From Bacteroidota bacterium (lineage in GTDB: Bacteria; Bacteroidota; Bacteroidia; Bacteroidales; UBA4417): a DNA stretch of 64,000 bases. The translations under genes and the position numbers were made by a program. The stretch lies in assembly GCA_013376995.1 (NCBI GenBank), contig JACAAZ010000002.1, positions 335,882 through 399,881 on the forward strand. The letters run 5' to 3'. Below are positions 32,341-40,662 of this stretch, piece by piece. How positions within the stretch are numbered: position 1 is the first letter of the stretch; every line of letters begins with the position of its first letter. The notes under the pieces are model-generated. The model was not told the origin of the DNA. It worked only from the letters and a program-made list of their open reading frames with translations, and searched no databases.

Positions 32341-33369
32341 CTATTTAACAAAAATGGCTTCTCCTGTAACCGATGTGGTAGTATCTGCCAGGATAATGAA
32401 GTTATCATTCTTGCTGTATGTCGCTTTATTATTTTTACCCTGCAAATATCCCTGGCCGGTAGCATACATATCATTATTATACAGGAAGAAGCTTCGGTAT
32501 AAGCTGTTGAAAGCATCTGAATGCCCCATTGTAAACAACCCCCCATTTTTCCAGTATACAGGCACATACATATAGTTTGTCGAATCCCTTTTATATCCGC
32601 CGATATACAGATCACTACCAGCACTAAAAATGGATGAGACCTGTGAATCAGAGCCGGCATCCAACAGGTAGGATTTTATTCCGTTTTTCCAGTAGAAAGG
32701 TTTTGCATTATAATAATCATCGACTTCATAACCGGCGATATAAACATCACTACCATTAACATAAAGGGCTTTTGCCACGGTTGAAACCGACCCGTCAGTG
32801 AGATCCTCGACAACGCCATTTTTCCAGAGGTAGGGTACTAAATTATCGTGAGAGTTTCTATACCAACCTGTCAGGTAAACATTGTTCCCGGAAACAAACA
32901 CATCTGTTAGCCTGCCATCCTCGGGGATATTTAAGGGAACATCAATCCCGTTAACCCATAGCTTCGGTATGTCTTTATTAGGATCTGGCTCCAGATATCC
33001 AATAACATATACGTTTGTATCTGCTAAAAATAGTTTTTCACAACGGGAAGATGAAGATCCATCACTAAGCCTTACCCGTTTGCCATTTTTCCAGTATACT
33101 GCATATTTAGATTCAAAACCGCAGACATAAACATCGCTTCCCGATACTTTCACATCATAGGCTTCGGAATACAGTCCTGGTTCGGATAACATAGTTGGAA
33201 CGCCATCCACCCATAGACAGGATCTGATGCCCCAATAACCAGCAACATATACTTTTGCAGCAGCAGTGTCTATGGGCGTTTCAGGAGTAACCTGATTATC
33301 TTCCTTTTTGCAGGCTGAAATAATTATGGCCAGTACTGGCAGCAAGGCAATCAGAAGTTTAATTTTCAT
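32341..33369 (-). CDS. lipoprotein with propeller-like YWKNG repeats, copy 1
   Basis: The 342-residue protein has a lipoprotein signal ending IISAC (Cys20). About six repeats of roughly 45-50 residues follow. Each has the pattern 'V-x-G-x-D-V-Y-x-x-G-Y' then 'P-x-Y-W-K-N-G-x-x-x-x-L-x-D-G', for example DVYIAGYEVDD...PFYWKNGIKSYL. This suggests a beta-propeller on the cell surface or in the periplasm. I do not know a function. A clear paralogue is at 34324-35340; a small barrel-like gene separates them. Confidence 0.78.
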   Translation of the reverse strand: MKIKLLIALLPVLAIIISACKKEDNQVTPETPIDTAAAKVYVAGYWGIRSCLWVDGVPTMLSEPGLYSEAYDVKVSGSDVYVCGFESKYAVYWKNGKRVRLSDGSSSSRCEKLFLADTNVYVIGYLEPDPNKDIPKLWVNGIDVPLNIPEDGRLTDVFVSGNNVYLTGWYRNSHDNLVPYLWKNGVVEDLTDGSVSTVAKALYVNGSDVYIAGYEVDDYYNAKPFYWKNGIKSYLLDAGSDSQVSSIFSAGSDLYIGGYKRDSTNYMYVPVYWKNGGLFTMGHSDAFNSLYRSFFLYNNDMYATGQGYLQGKNNKATYSKNDNFIILADTTTSVTGEAIFVK

Positions 33370-33576
33370 AGCGTTAGTTGGATATTATGTAAATAATTAG
33401 AAAATGCTGAACAATGCTTGTTGTTTGGTGCAGGTGATTTTTTACGTCCGTTTAAATTAATTGATAATCAATAGTGCGGTGAAATTTATCCCGGGATTCT
33501 CTGTCGCTGTTTTTTATTTGCAATAATATTGTATTCGTTTACTAAACCTTACCGGGACTCCCGGCTTCGCAGTATC

Positions 33577-34098
33577 CTAATGTGAAAATTTATACCCCAA
33601 TGTAATTCCTAAACCAGGGATCACATCCCCCTCAAAACGCAAAGAGTGTTTCTCGTTTTCATAATTATACTCTTTTGAGAATGCAAAGTAAGCGCCGCCG
33701 GAAAGCCTGAAATACCAGTGCCGCTTTTTGACAATGGCGATGTTAATGTTTGGATAAATTACCATCAATTTCTCAGGCTGGTAATCCTGGCCGGAATATA
33801 TTGGATTGCCGGTGAACCATGATAATTCGGAGCCGATGCCAATTCTTTTATAACTGTAATTAAGACCTGCATGCAGGATGCAGGTGCGTTCATACCAAAA
33901 AGGCGCAGCAACTCCGATTCCCAATGTCGGAGTAATTAATTGATTGCTGTCCTTGGACAAAGGAAGGTCATAAGCAGCATTTAGGGTCATCCCCAGGTAA
34001 TTGGATCCGCCAAGTTGTGTTTCAAGTTTAACCTGCCCGTAGGTAAGAATTACTCCGAAACTAAATACCAGTGAAATGAATAGTTCTCTTGTTCTCAT
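33577..34098 (-). CDS. small outer-membrane beta-barrel-like protein
   Basis: The 173-residue product has a signal peptide (MRTRELFISLVFSFGVILTYGQ). Alternating aromatic strands follow (NYLGMTLNAAYDL, GLNYSYKRIGIGSELSWF, WYFRLSGGAYFAF) and it ends with GLGITLGYKFSH, typical of eight-stranded outer-membrane barrels. The ATG at 34098 is preferred over 34149. It sits between two paralogous lipoprotein genes, so a joint role is possible but unproven. Confidence 0.7.
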   Translation of the reverse strand: MRTRELFISLVFSFGVILTYGQVKLETQLGGSNYLGMTLNAAYDLPLSKDSNQLITPTLGIGVAAPFWYERTCILHAGLNYSYKRIGIGSELSWFTGNPIYSGQDYQPEKLMVIYPNINIAIVKKRHWYFRLSGGAYFAFSKEYNYENEKHSLRFEGDVIPGLGITLGYKFSH

Positions 34099-34323
34099 GG
34101 GTTGAAAAGTTGGATGGATGTAAGACAGAATATTACTGGTGAAAAACAAAGTGAAGCCAAAAAGTTATAACGATTCGTTCCTCGCCGGAGTATGGCTAAA
34201 AGCATGATAATTTCTTCCATACAGGCTTTAACTTTAGCAGTAAATGCCTTTTCTCATTTTTGATTAATTGACACATCACAGGCCGTAACAATCAACCCGG
34301 GTTATATTCTAGTGTGCATCGAG

Positions 34324-35340
34324 CTATTTAACATAAATGGCTTCTCCTGATGTAATTATATTAGTGTCGGCCAGCATGATAAATTCATTATTCCTGCTAT
34401 ACGTTGTCTTGTTTGGTTCTCCCGTCACCTCCCCGGGTCCTGTGGCATACATCTCATTATTGTAAAGGAAAAAGCTGCGGTATAAGCTGTTGATTTGATC
34501 AGAGTGTCCCATCAGGTGCAAATCCCCGTTTTTCCAATATACGGGTACATAGTGATTAGTGATCGAGTCCAATTTGTACCCGCCAATATACAGATCTGTA
34601 CCAGAAACAAAAATGCTGGAGACCTGGGAGCGATTCCCTGAATTCTCAAGGTAGCTTTTAACCCCGTTTTTCCAGAATACTGGTATTCCTCTCTGATATC
34701 CATTTTTTTCATAGCCGGCTATATAAATATCATTGGCTTTGACAAAGATAGCTGTGGGCATGGTGCTAATTGATCCATCGGTAAGATCTTGGATAACACT
34801 GTTTTTCCATAAGAAGGGAATGGTGTTTGCCTGATCATTATAATACCAGCCTAAAATGTAAACATCCTTTCCTGAAACATACACATCGGTAAAACTACCT
34901 TCCCCAGGGATATTTACTGGCACATCTTTTCCATTGATCCATAGCTTCGGAGAACTCTCCAGGGATTCGACTTCCTGGTGGCCAATGACATAAATATCTG
35001 TATCTGAAATAAATAGTTTCAATGCTTGTGAAAACTTACTTCCATCATTAAGCCTCACCCTTTTGCCATTTTTCCAATATACAGCATAATTGGCCTCCCG
35101 GCCGCAAACATAGACGTCGTTTCCTGAAACTTTCACATCAAATGGAACTGAACCAAGCCCTCCTTCAGATAACTTGGTTGGAATTCCATCCACCCATAAG
35201 TAAGAATCGCCACCCCAATAACCAGCTACATAAACTTTTGGATCAGAGCCCGTTGGGTTATTGGGATTATCTTCCTTTTTGCATGCTGAGATAATTATGG
35301 CCAATAGCGGCAGCAAGGCGAATACCAGATTAATTTTCAT
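34324..35340 (-). CDS. lipoprotein with propeller-like YWKNG repeats, copy 2
   Basis: This 338-residue paralogue of the protein at 32341 has the same lipoprotein signal (IISAC), the same repeat pattern and long identical stretches such as SLYRSFFLYNN and SQVSSIF. The differences are spread evenly, and the linker after the Cys is shorter. The two genes and the barrel gene between them are all on the minus strand but separated by 174-225 bases, so each may have its own promoter. Confidence 0.78.
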   Translation of the reverse strand: MKINLVFALLPLLAIIISACKKEDNPNNPTGSDPKVYVAGYWGGDSYLWVDGIPTKLSEGGLGSVPFDVKVSGNDVYVCGREANYAVYWKNGKRVRLNDGSKFSQALKLFISDTDIYVIGHQEVESLESSPKLWINGKDVPVNIPGEGSFTDVYVSGKDVYILGWYYNDQANTIPFLWKNSVIQDLTDGSISTMPTAIFVKANDIYIAGYEKNGYQRGIPVFWKNGVKSYLENSGNRSQVSSIFVSGTDLYIGGYKLDSITNHYVPVYWKNGDLHLMGHSDQINSLYRSFFLYNNEMYATGPGEVTGEPNKTTYSRNNEFIMLADTNIITSGEAIYVK

Positions 35341-35673
35341 AGTGAAAATGATTATGTAATTAAATGGCGAACAATTTATACTTAATGCAGGTTAATTAAA
35401 TCGTCATATCTTGAAAATACTGGGTTTTTGTCAACTTATGACCACATCAGAAGTGCTGAATAAAACTCCTTATGCGTGGTTTATAAGAAGAGGTTAAAGA
35501 TAGCCAACCATTTAACATATTAATTAAAGATTTTTTCGTATTCGAATGTTAATAAAGAGCCGATGTTCAATTTGGAATCCCAAAAGTTCGGGATATGATG
35601 TATTCAGCCTGTTGATCCTGTAAACAGCTGATGTGGAGACCGGTTAATCCCAACCTGGAATAGGTCATTATGC
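35341..35673. other. 333-bp intergenic region without recognised features
   Basis: This AT-rich region lies between the second propeller-like lipoprotein and gldD. I see no gene, no TAnnTTTG box on the minus strand and no repeat family from elsewhere in the window. Confidence 0.5.
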
Positions 35674-36330
35674 TTACGGTTTCCAGCGCAGGGTTTTAAT
35701 CAGGTGCTCTATATCCTTCTTCACAAAATCAATTACCGGCATCAGGGAATCAGAATTCGGGATAGCATCAAAGTACAGGGCCCCACGCAGGAAATGACGA
35801 GTGCTGTCGGTAGCAACAAACTGGTAGGGAGAAGCTGCTGCCATACCTTTGATATTATAGATCAGGGCATAAACATGATTTTGCGGGTAAGCTACCGATA
35901 TCTGCTCTATGCTGCTGGCTTTGGGAATATGCTTTAAGGCTAGTGTCCGGGCATCTTCAGAATATTGCTGAAGCATTTCCCTATTGCTTACATCCTTGTA
36001 GCTCATATGAATCCTCCCCCTGAATCTCGGGAATTCAACATTTATCCAGTTTTTCTCCTGTTGTGCCAGCATATCAGGAGTAATGCCCGCATAAACCGGG
36101 TATTCGAATGTGTATGGATAAATTGAGTCAAGAAGGCGGTATTGTTTTGCCGGGAGAGCTATTCTGAAATAGCCGCGGGGCTTGGGGGTATAATCGTCAC
36201 TATGGCAGGAGGAGACGGATACTGTTAAAATGCTGAAGGCAATCAACCATCTGGCGGACAAAGTGCAAAATGTGATCCGCTTGCTGGCGAATAATTGGCA
36301 AAATGCAAAAGGCTTTTTTAAGGTGATCAT
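35674..36330 (-). CDS. gldD: gliding motility lipoprotein GldD
   Basis: GldD is a lipoprotein needed for gliding and T9SS function. The 218-residue product has a lipoprotein signal ending VSSC (Cys42). The family's diagnostic start follows: YTPKPRGYFRIALP, YPYTFEYPVYAG and WINVEFPRFRGRIHMSY. It ends with the conserved DFVKKDIEHLIKTLRWKP. It lies 44 bases after gldE, as is usual. Confidence 0.95.
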   Translation of the reverse strand: MITLKKPFAFCQLFASKRITFCTLSARWLIAFSILTVSVSSCHSDDYTPKPRGYFRIALPAKQYRLLDSIYPYTFEYPVYAGITPDMLAQQEKNWINVEFPRFRGRIHMSYKDVSNREMLQQYSEDARTLALKHIPKASSIEQISVAYPQNHVYALIYNIKGMAAASPYQFVATDSTRHFLRGALYFDAIPNSDSLMPVIDFVKKDIEHLIKTLRWKP

Positions 36331-36374
36331 CGGTATAGATTGTTGCAGCCAGTTATACGCAGAACACAGGCAGA

Positions 36375-37733
36375 TTATTGTTCTTCTTTGGGTTCGGGGT
36401 CAAGAATGGTAACTTTTACGCGCTTGATACGGCGTTTGTCAAGGGCTTCAATCCGAAACACGAAGTGTTCAAAGGAAATACTTTCATGGTAAGCAGGCAT
36501 CTTCCCGGCAAGTTCAAGCATAAGCCCGGCAAGGGTATCGCTTTCTCCTTTTGCGTCCTCGAAAATACGGTCTTCAAGTCCAACGATCTTACAGAAATCA
36601 TTCAGCTGAGTCTTTCCTTCGAAAATATAGTTCCGGTCATCCAGCTTAGAAAAGATCACACCTTCTGTTTCTGAATCAAACTCATCATTGATGTCACCTA
36701 CAATTTCTTCAATGATATCCTCGAGAGTTATTATTCCTGATGTTCCACCATATTCATCCACCACTACAGCCATGTGGATCTTTTTTTCGCGGAATTCCTG
36801 CAGCAGGTCGTTGATGGGTTTGTTCTCTGGAACAAAAAATGCAGGCCTCACCAGTTTTACCCATTCAAACTTATCATCCTTTTCCAGGTAAGGGAACAGG
36901 TCTTTGATATAGAGAATGCCCATGACAGAATCGTGGGTTTCGCGGTAAACAGGGATGCGTGAATAGCCGGAATCGATTACGATCTTCAGAAGCTGAAGGT
37001 AAGAAGTAGTCTCTTCAACAGCTGTCACATCCACGCGCGGGCGCATGATCTCACGGGCGTTGATATCTCCGAAGCGGGTAATGCTCTTCATGATCTTCGT
37101 ATCTTCTTCATTTACCGTTCCATCCTTGGTGATGTCAATGGCAGTGGAGAGGTCGTCCATGGATAGAATATATTTCCGGTTAGCCATGCGCTTATCGATA
37201 AAGTTTGTTGACTTGACCAGCCACAAATTCAAAGGATAAAAGATCTTCAGCATGAACGAGAGGGGGCGCGACATATAAGACGCTATTACCAGGGTATTGC
37301 GGGAGGCATAAACCTTGGGCATAATTTCGGCAATCAGGAGAATGAGGGATGTCACAACGACGACCTGTATTACGAAACCCAGGATGGGATGGTTTGAGAA
37401 GTCGGTATAAGTCGCAGTGATATAAGTTGAGAGCATTACAATTCCTACGTTGAGGAAATTGTTGCCAATAAGGATCGTGGCCAGCAATCGTTTAGGACGG
37501 CTAAGCAAGTATAGTATCAGCTGGTTGGCAGAGTTCTTTTTTGCTTTAATCTCGTTAAGGTCGGCCGGGGAAAGCGAAAAGTAGGCTATTTCAGCAGCGG
37601 AAATTGCACCGTTAACAAAAAGCAAAAGGATAATGACCAGGATTGTGATTATCAGGTTCATGGGAGAGGCAAGATCCGTGCCTGGGGTTCCGGTAAGAAG
37701 AATTGAAAGATTATAGGGGAGGGGGTCTTCCAA
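36375..37733 (-). CDS. gldE: gliding motility-associated membrane protein GldE (CNNM/CorC type)
   Basis: The 452-residue protein has a DUF21/CNNM transmembrane domain (about 25-190), two CBS domains (about 210-330, including REIMRPRVDVTAV and VVVDEYGGTSGIITLEDI) and a CorC_HlyC domain at the C-terminus. The pairing with gldD identifies it as GldE. The reading frame starts with TTG at 37733; EDPLPYNLSILL resembles the family's DP-rich N-terminus. The next ATG (37661) would remove it, so the TTG is plausible. Confidence 0.92.
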   Translation of the reverse strand: MEDPLPYNLSILLTGTPGTDLASPMNLIITILVIILLLFVNGAISAAEIAYFSLSPADLNEIKAKKNSANQLILYLLSRPKRLLATILIGNNFLNVGIVMLSTYITATYTDFSNHPILGFVIQVVVVTSLILLIAEIMPKVYASRNTLVIASYMSRPLSFMLKIFYPLNLWLVKSTNFIDKRMANRKYILSMDDLSTAIDITKDGTVNEEDTKIMKSITRFGDINAREIMRPRVDVTAVEETTSYLQLLKIVIDSGYSRIPVYRETHDSVMGILYIKDLFPYLEKDDKFEWVKLVRPAFFVPENKPINDLLQEFREKKIHMAVVVDEYGGTSGIITLEDIIEEIVGDINDEFDSETEGVIFSKLDDRNYIFEGKTQLNDFCKIVGLEDRIFEDAKGESDTLAGLMLELAGKMPAYHESISFEHFVFRIEALDKRRIKRVKVTILDPEPKEEQ

Positions 37734-37757
37734 AATGAATCACAATTGGTTATAACG

Positions 37758-37765
37758 CAAAAATA
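37758..37765 (-). promoter_or_regulatory. -7 box of the gldE-gldD operon
   Basis: The minus strand reads TATTTTTG 25 bases before the TTG start of gldE, which supports that start and separate transcription from ssb. Confidence 0.45.
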
Positions 37766-37942
37766 AGAAAATAGCGATGATTTCAGGCAGCAAACTCAAT
37801 CTTTGTGATATTCGGGTTTAGTGGAACTCTTTTATTAACTAAGGGAATAGAATGAGCATGAAGAATTACAGGAGAACCTCCCAGCACAATTAGAATTAAA
37901 CCAAGAATGCATTTACTATGAGCAATGGGTGATTAAGCTCTG

Positions 37943-38395
37943 TCAGAATGGAGTATCTTCTTTTGCTGCTGCACCCGGTAAAGTAGTTTCACTTGCCGGG
38001 GATGCAGGCGTCGTTGCAGAAGGTTGTTGGTAAGAGGAAGGTTGATATTCCGATCCCGGTTCTTTTCTTCCACCCAACAGAACAAGATTGTCGACCTGGA
38101 TCTCCGTAACAAAACGTTTGACTCCATCTTTCCCATCGAATGAACGGCTTCGTAATCTTCCTTCAACATAAACCTGGCTGCCTTTCTTGAGATAGGTTTC
38201 GGCAATGTCTGCCAGCCCACGCCACATAACAACATTGTGCCATTCAGTATGCTGGATCTCGTTACCTTCCCGATCACGTTGGATTTCTGTAGTTGCAAGG
38301 GAGAAAGAAGCTTTCTTCCCGGTTTCAAAGTTTTGTACTTCAGGGTCTTTCCCCAGGTTCCCGATTAAAATCACCTTGTTAACACCTCTTGCCAT
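37943..38395 (-). CDS. ssb: single-stranded DNA-binding protein
   Basis: The 150-residue protein has the SSB OB fold (residues 3-110: NKVILIGNLGKDPEV, ASFSLATTE, VEGRLRSRSFDGKDGVKRFVTEI). A flexible Pro/Ser/Ala tail ends in DTPF, a variant of the DDLPF interaction tip that recruits replication and repair proteins. It sits between mutY and gldE, the order known in Bacteroidota. Confidence 0.96.
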   Translation of the reverse strand: MARGVNKVILIGNLGKDPEVQNFETGKKASFSLATTEIQRDREGNEIQHTEWHNVVMWRGLADIAETYLKKGSQVYVEGRLRSRSFDGKDGVKRFVTEIQVDNLVLLGGRKEPGSEYQPSSYQQPSATTPASPASETTLPGAAAKEDTPF

Positions 38396-38418
38396 GGTTA
38401 CGATTTTTTGATTATACG

Positions 38419-38451
38419 CAAAGTTATGTAAAAGCTGCAGCTAATGGCAAT
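38419..38451 (-). promoter_or_regulatory. promoter of ssb
   Basis: On the minus strand ATTG (38448-38451), 21 bases, then TAACTTTG (38419-38426). The same ATTG-N20/21-TAACTTTG arrangement precedes butyrate kinase and the HNH remnant. Confidence 0.6.
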
Positions 38452-38544
38452 TAATTTAACAGGCTTTATGATATAAGGGGAAGGGGTGAATAGAGGCAGT
38501 ATTTTTAAGGGTTCCAGGTTCGGGCTGAGATATAACTTCATTTC

Positions 38545-38670
38545 CCGCTTTCGCGCCTCTGGCTTTTCGCTTCCCGCCTCCCGCTTCCTGCTTCTGACTT
38601 CCTGCTTCGAACTTCGAACTTTTATCTTTTTCCTTTTGTCTTTTTTCTTCCCTCCTCCCTTCCTTCCTCC
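38545..38670. repeat. purine/pyrimidine-rich repeat overlapping the mutY 3' end
   Basis: The minus strand reads purine-rich text (AGAAAAAAGACAAAAGG, then GAAGCAGGAAGTCAGAAGC). A 26-base stretch (38619-38644, minus strand) matches exactly 42656-42681 on the plus strand, downstream of the OPT gene. The last codons and stop of mutY lie inside it. Confidence 0.8.
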
Positions 38671-39725
38671 CACTCTTCTTCTAAATACCTCTCAACAAGC
38701 CTTGATACGGGATATTTGTCAACTTCTGAAACAGGTGAGCCCCCAAAAGAACCCATATTTGCAGGTGGAGAATCTAGGTCAATCCGGATAAACTGTGCAG
38801 TGATTTTCCGATGTGAAAGAAGGTGGATATATTCGGATGAGAAGTTAAGCTTGATGATCGACGTTGCAGGGATAAGGTTTTGAAAAACGGGGCTATCGAG
38901 AATTGACCCAACCTCGAGGGCAGAAGAAGATTCAATCAAAGGAAAATCATATAGGTTTTTCCATATGCCTTGCTTCTGGCGATGGTTCAGCAGGACAAAT
39001 GTTTCGTCATTAATGGAGTATTGAATAACCAGGTAGTAAAAGAACAACTCCTTTACGACGGAGGCTTTTATTTTCCTGGGGAATTCAGCGACAGAATTGG
39101 TTTTGAGGGCACTGCATTCAAGACGTAACGGGCAGGATCTGCATTCAGGATTGGAGGGTTTGCAATGCAATGCACCGAATTCCATGATTGCCTGGTTAAA
39201 GGTTGCCGGGTCATTTGCCGGTATTAATTCCGAAGCAATTTGTCTTAGCCTTTTCATCCCTGCAGGTGAGTTTACAGGCTCTTCAATGGAATGAATCCTG
39301 GAAAGTACCCTGGCAACATTCCCGTCAATGACCGGAACAACAATATCAAAAGCAATGGATGCGATGGCAGCAGCGGTATATTCACCTATGCCTTTTAATT
39401 TTAACAGGCCTTCGTAGGACCGGGGGAATTGTCCGCCGTATTCCTGAACAACGGTTTTAGCAGCATGGTGAAGGTTTCGGGCACGTGAATAATAACCAAG
39501 TCCCTGCCATAGTTTGAGTACATCCTGTTCCTCGGCTGAAGCCAGGGAGAACACATCTGGGAAACGCTCCAGGAACCTGTAATAATAATCCATTCCCTGG
39601 CTGACCCTAGTCTGCTGAAGAATCACTTCCGAGAGCCATATTTTGTAAGGATCGGTAGTTGAACGCCAGGGGAGGTTGCGTTTGTGCTGGTGGTACCAGG
39701 AAATGAGGGTTTGGGAGATGGTCAT
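38622..39725 (-). CDS. mutY: adenine DNA glycosylase MutY
   Basis: MutY removes adenine mispaired with 8-oxoguanine. The 367-residue protein has the helix-hairpin-helix text LLKLKGIGEYTAAAIASIAF followed by VPVIDGNVARVLSRI with the catalytic Asp. It has the E-rich QQTRVSQGMDYY start, the 4Fe-4S loop CKPSNPECRSCPLRLEC (C-x6-C-x2-C-x5-C) and a NUDIX-like C-terminal domain. The last seven codons run into a purine-rich repeat, giving the tail KKTKGKR. A -7 box ends 8 bases before the ATG, so the message may be leaderless. Confidence 0.95.
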   Translation of the reverse strand: MTISQTLISWYHQHKRNLPWRSTTDPYKIWLSEVILQQTRVSQGMDYYYRFLERFPDVFSLASAEEQDVLKLWQGLGYYSRARNLHHAAKTVVQEYGGQFPRSYEGLLKLKGIGEYTAAAIASIAFDIVVPVIDGNVARVLSRIHSIEEPVNSPAGMKRLRQIASELIPANDPATFNQAIMEFGALHCKPSNPECRSCPLRLECSALKTNSVAEFPRKIKASVVKELFFYYLVIQYSINDETFVLLNHRQKQGIWKNLYDFPLIESSSALEVGSILDSPVFQNLIPATSIIKLNFSSEYIHLLSHRKITAQFIRIDLDSPPANMGSFGGSPVSEVDKYPVSRLVERYLEEEWEEGREEGRKKTKGKR

Positions 39726-40038
39726 GGTGGGGCAAAGGTACGAAAGGCCACGCTTCGGCCACGCTTCGGCTGCGCTCAGCGTGACCTTTTGGGGCTTCGC
39801 TGGGCTCAGGGGCTTCGCAGGACTTCGCAGGGCTCAGTGGGGCTCAGTGGGACTTCGCAGGGCTCAGCGGGTATTCGGTTTATTGGATAAGATTATTGGC
39901 TTGTATAACAGGAGAATAATCTAATTGTTGAAAAATACAGGCAACCTGGAGATCGTCTATTTTAATTCTGGCATTTAAATTGCCTTGAAGAGTGCTTTTG
40001 TGACAGTATTTCAGTTATTAACTATTTATTTTTTGAAT
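39726..40038. repeat. GC-rich 'CTTCGC-GGGCTCAG' repeats and remaining intergenic DNA
   Basis: From 39749 to 39870 the sequence is built from words CACGCTTCGGC, GCTCAGCGTGAC, GGCTTCGC and GGGCTCAG repeated imperfectly, far richer in GC than its surroundings. The rest of the gap is AT-rich and empty. Reading frames across it are artefacts of the repeat. Related words recur at 40362-40441 and 40573-40616. Confidence 0.8.
39733..39740 (-). promoter_or_regulatory. -7 box immediately before mutY
   Basis: The minus strand reads TACCTTTG with its 3' end 8 bases before the mutY ATG. Transcription would start at or one base before the start codon, implying a leaderless or nearly leaderless mRNA. Confidence 0.45.
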
Positions 40039-40392
40039 ATGTATGGATATCACAGAACTTTTTGGGTTTATATTCTTAAATGCTCTGATGGTAGTTATTA
40101 TGTCGGAGTGACAAATGGTATTAAGAGGCGATTTGCTGAACATCAAAATGGAAGGAATCCGGGTAGTTATACACATTCAAGGAGGCCAGTTGAATTGGTG
40201 TTTTCACGGGAATTTACCTCCATCCTAAAAGCTATTGCCTTTGAAAAGCAGTTAAAAAAATGGTCAAGGGCGAAGAAGGAAGCATTGATCGCCAGGGATT
40301 TTGGGGAACTGCACAGGTTGGCGGCGTGCAGGAATGAGACAAATTCGGAGAATTGGAGTGTGTCACGCTTCGGCTCCGCTCAGCGTGACTGA
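40039..40392 (+). CDS. GIY-YIG domain protein
   Basis: The 117-residue protein has the GIY-YIG nuclease signature in its first half: WVYILKCSDGSYYVGVTN, then KRRFAEHQNG with the catalytic Arg, and the metal-binding Glu in AFEKQLKKW. Such short proteins are common and often multicopy in Bacteroidota; their role (repair, mobile DNA) is not settled. The ATG at 40039 is preferred over 39985. The last eight or nine codons, including SRFGSAQRD, are encoded by a GC-rich repeat, which also supplies the stop codon. Confidence 0.85.
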   Translation: MYGYHRTFWVYILKCSDGSYYVGVTNGIKRRFAEHQNGRNPGSYTHSRRPVELVFSREFTSILKAIAFEKQLKKWSRAKKEALIARDFGELHRLAACRNETNSENWSVSRFGSAQRD

Positions 40393-40441
40393 GTGGCTTC
40401 GCGGGGCTCAGCAGTGGATGCTTCGCGGGGCTCAGCAATGG
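40362..40441. repeat. GC-rich repeat at the 3' end of the GIY-YIG gene
   Basis: GTCACGCT (40362-40369) and AGCGTGAC (40382-40389) make a perfect 8-bp stem around TCGGCTCCGCTC. Two copies of CTTCGCGGGGCTCAGCA follow. The gene's stop codon is at 40390-40392, inside the element. Confidence 0.8.
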
Positions 40442-40528
40442 AGAGCTTACTGTAGCTATGCAGCCTTGGGATGTGAGCTAGATTAGGGAAGCGCAGCTTA
40501 ACAAAGCAACGCAAACAGCTGTGTTACA

Positions 40529-40568
40529 AATAAAATGAAAATGCATGCAAATGCATTTTCATTTTATT
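40529..40568. repeat. perfect 18-bp hairpin with GCAA loop
   Basis: Left arm 40529-40546 (AATAAAATG...TGCAT) and right arm 40551-40568 are exact reverse complements around the 4-base loop GCAA, a GNRA-type tetraloop in RNA. It lies between the GIY-YIG and OPT genes, right before a second hairpin. Confidence 0.9.
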
Positions 40569-40572
40569 CTCC

Positions 40573-40616
40573 CCATCACAGTCCTCCTGAGCGAAGCCGA
40601 AGGGGGACTGTGATGG
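40573..40616. repeat. 12-bp hairpin enclosing the GC-rich repeat word
   Basis: CCATCACAGTCC (40573-40584) and GGACTGTGATGG (40605-40616) are perfect inverted arms around TCCTGAGCGAAGCCGAAGGG, the reverse complement of the word family seen at 39749-39870. Confidence 0.85.
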
Positions 40617-40632
40617 ATAAATCTAAATTCTA

Positions 40633-40640
40633 TATATTTG
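40633..40640 (+). promoter_or_regulatory. -7 box of the OPT transporter gene
   Basis: TATATTTG matches TAnnTTTG. ACTG at 40607-40610, inside the right arm of the upstream hairpin, is 22 bases away and could serve as a weak -33. Confidence 0.5.
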
Positions 40641-40662
40641 ACAGCACCTTAATCCACTTCCT

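Noticed and set aside
39676..39924. 82-codon frame reading GFAGLR/RAQ-type repeats
   Set aside because: It is simply the translation of the GC-rich intergenic repeat.
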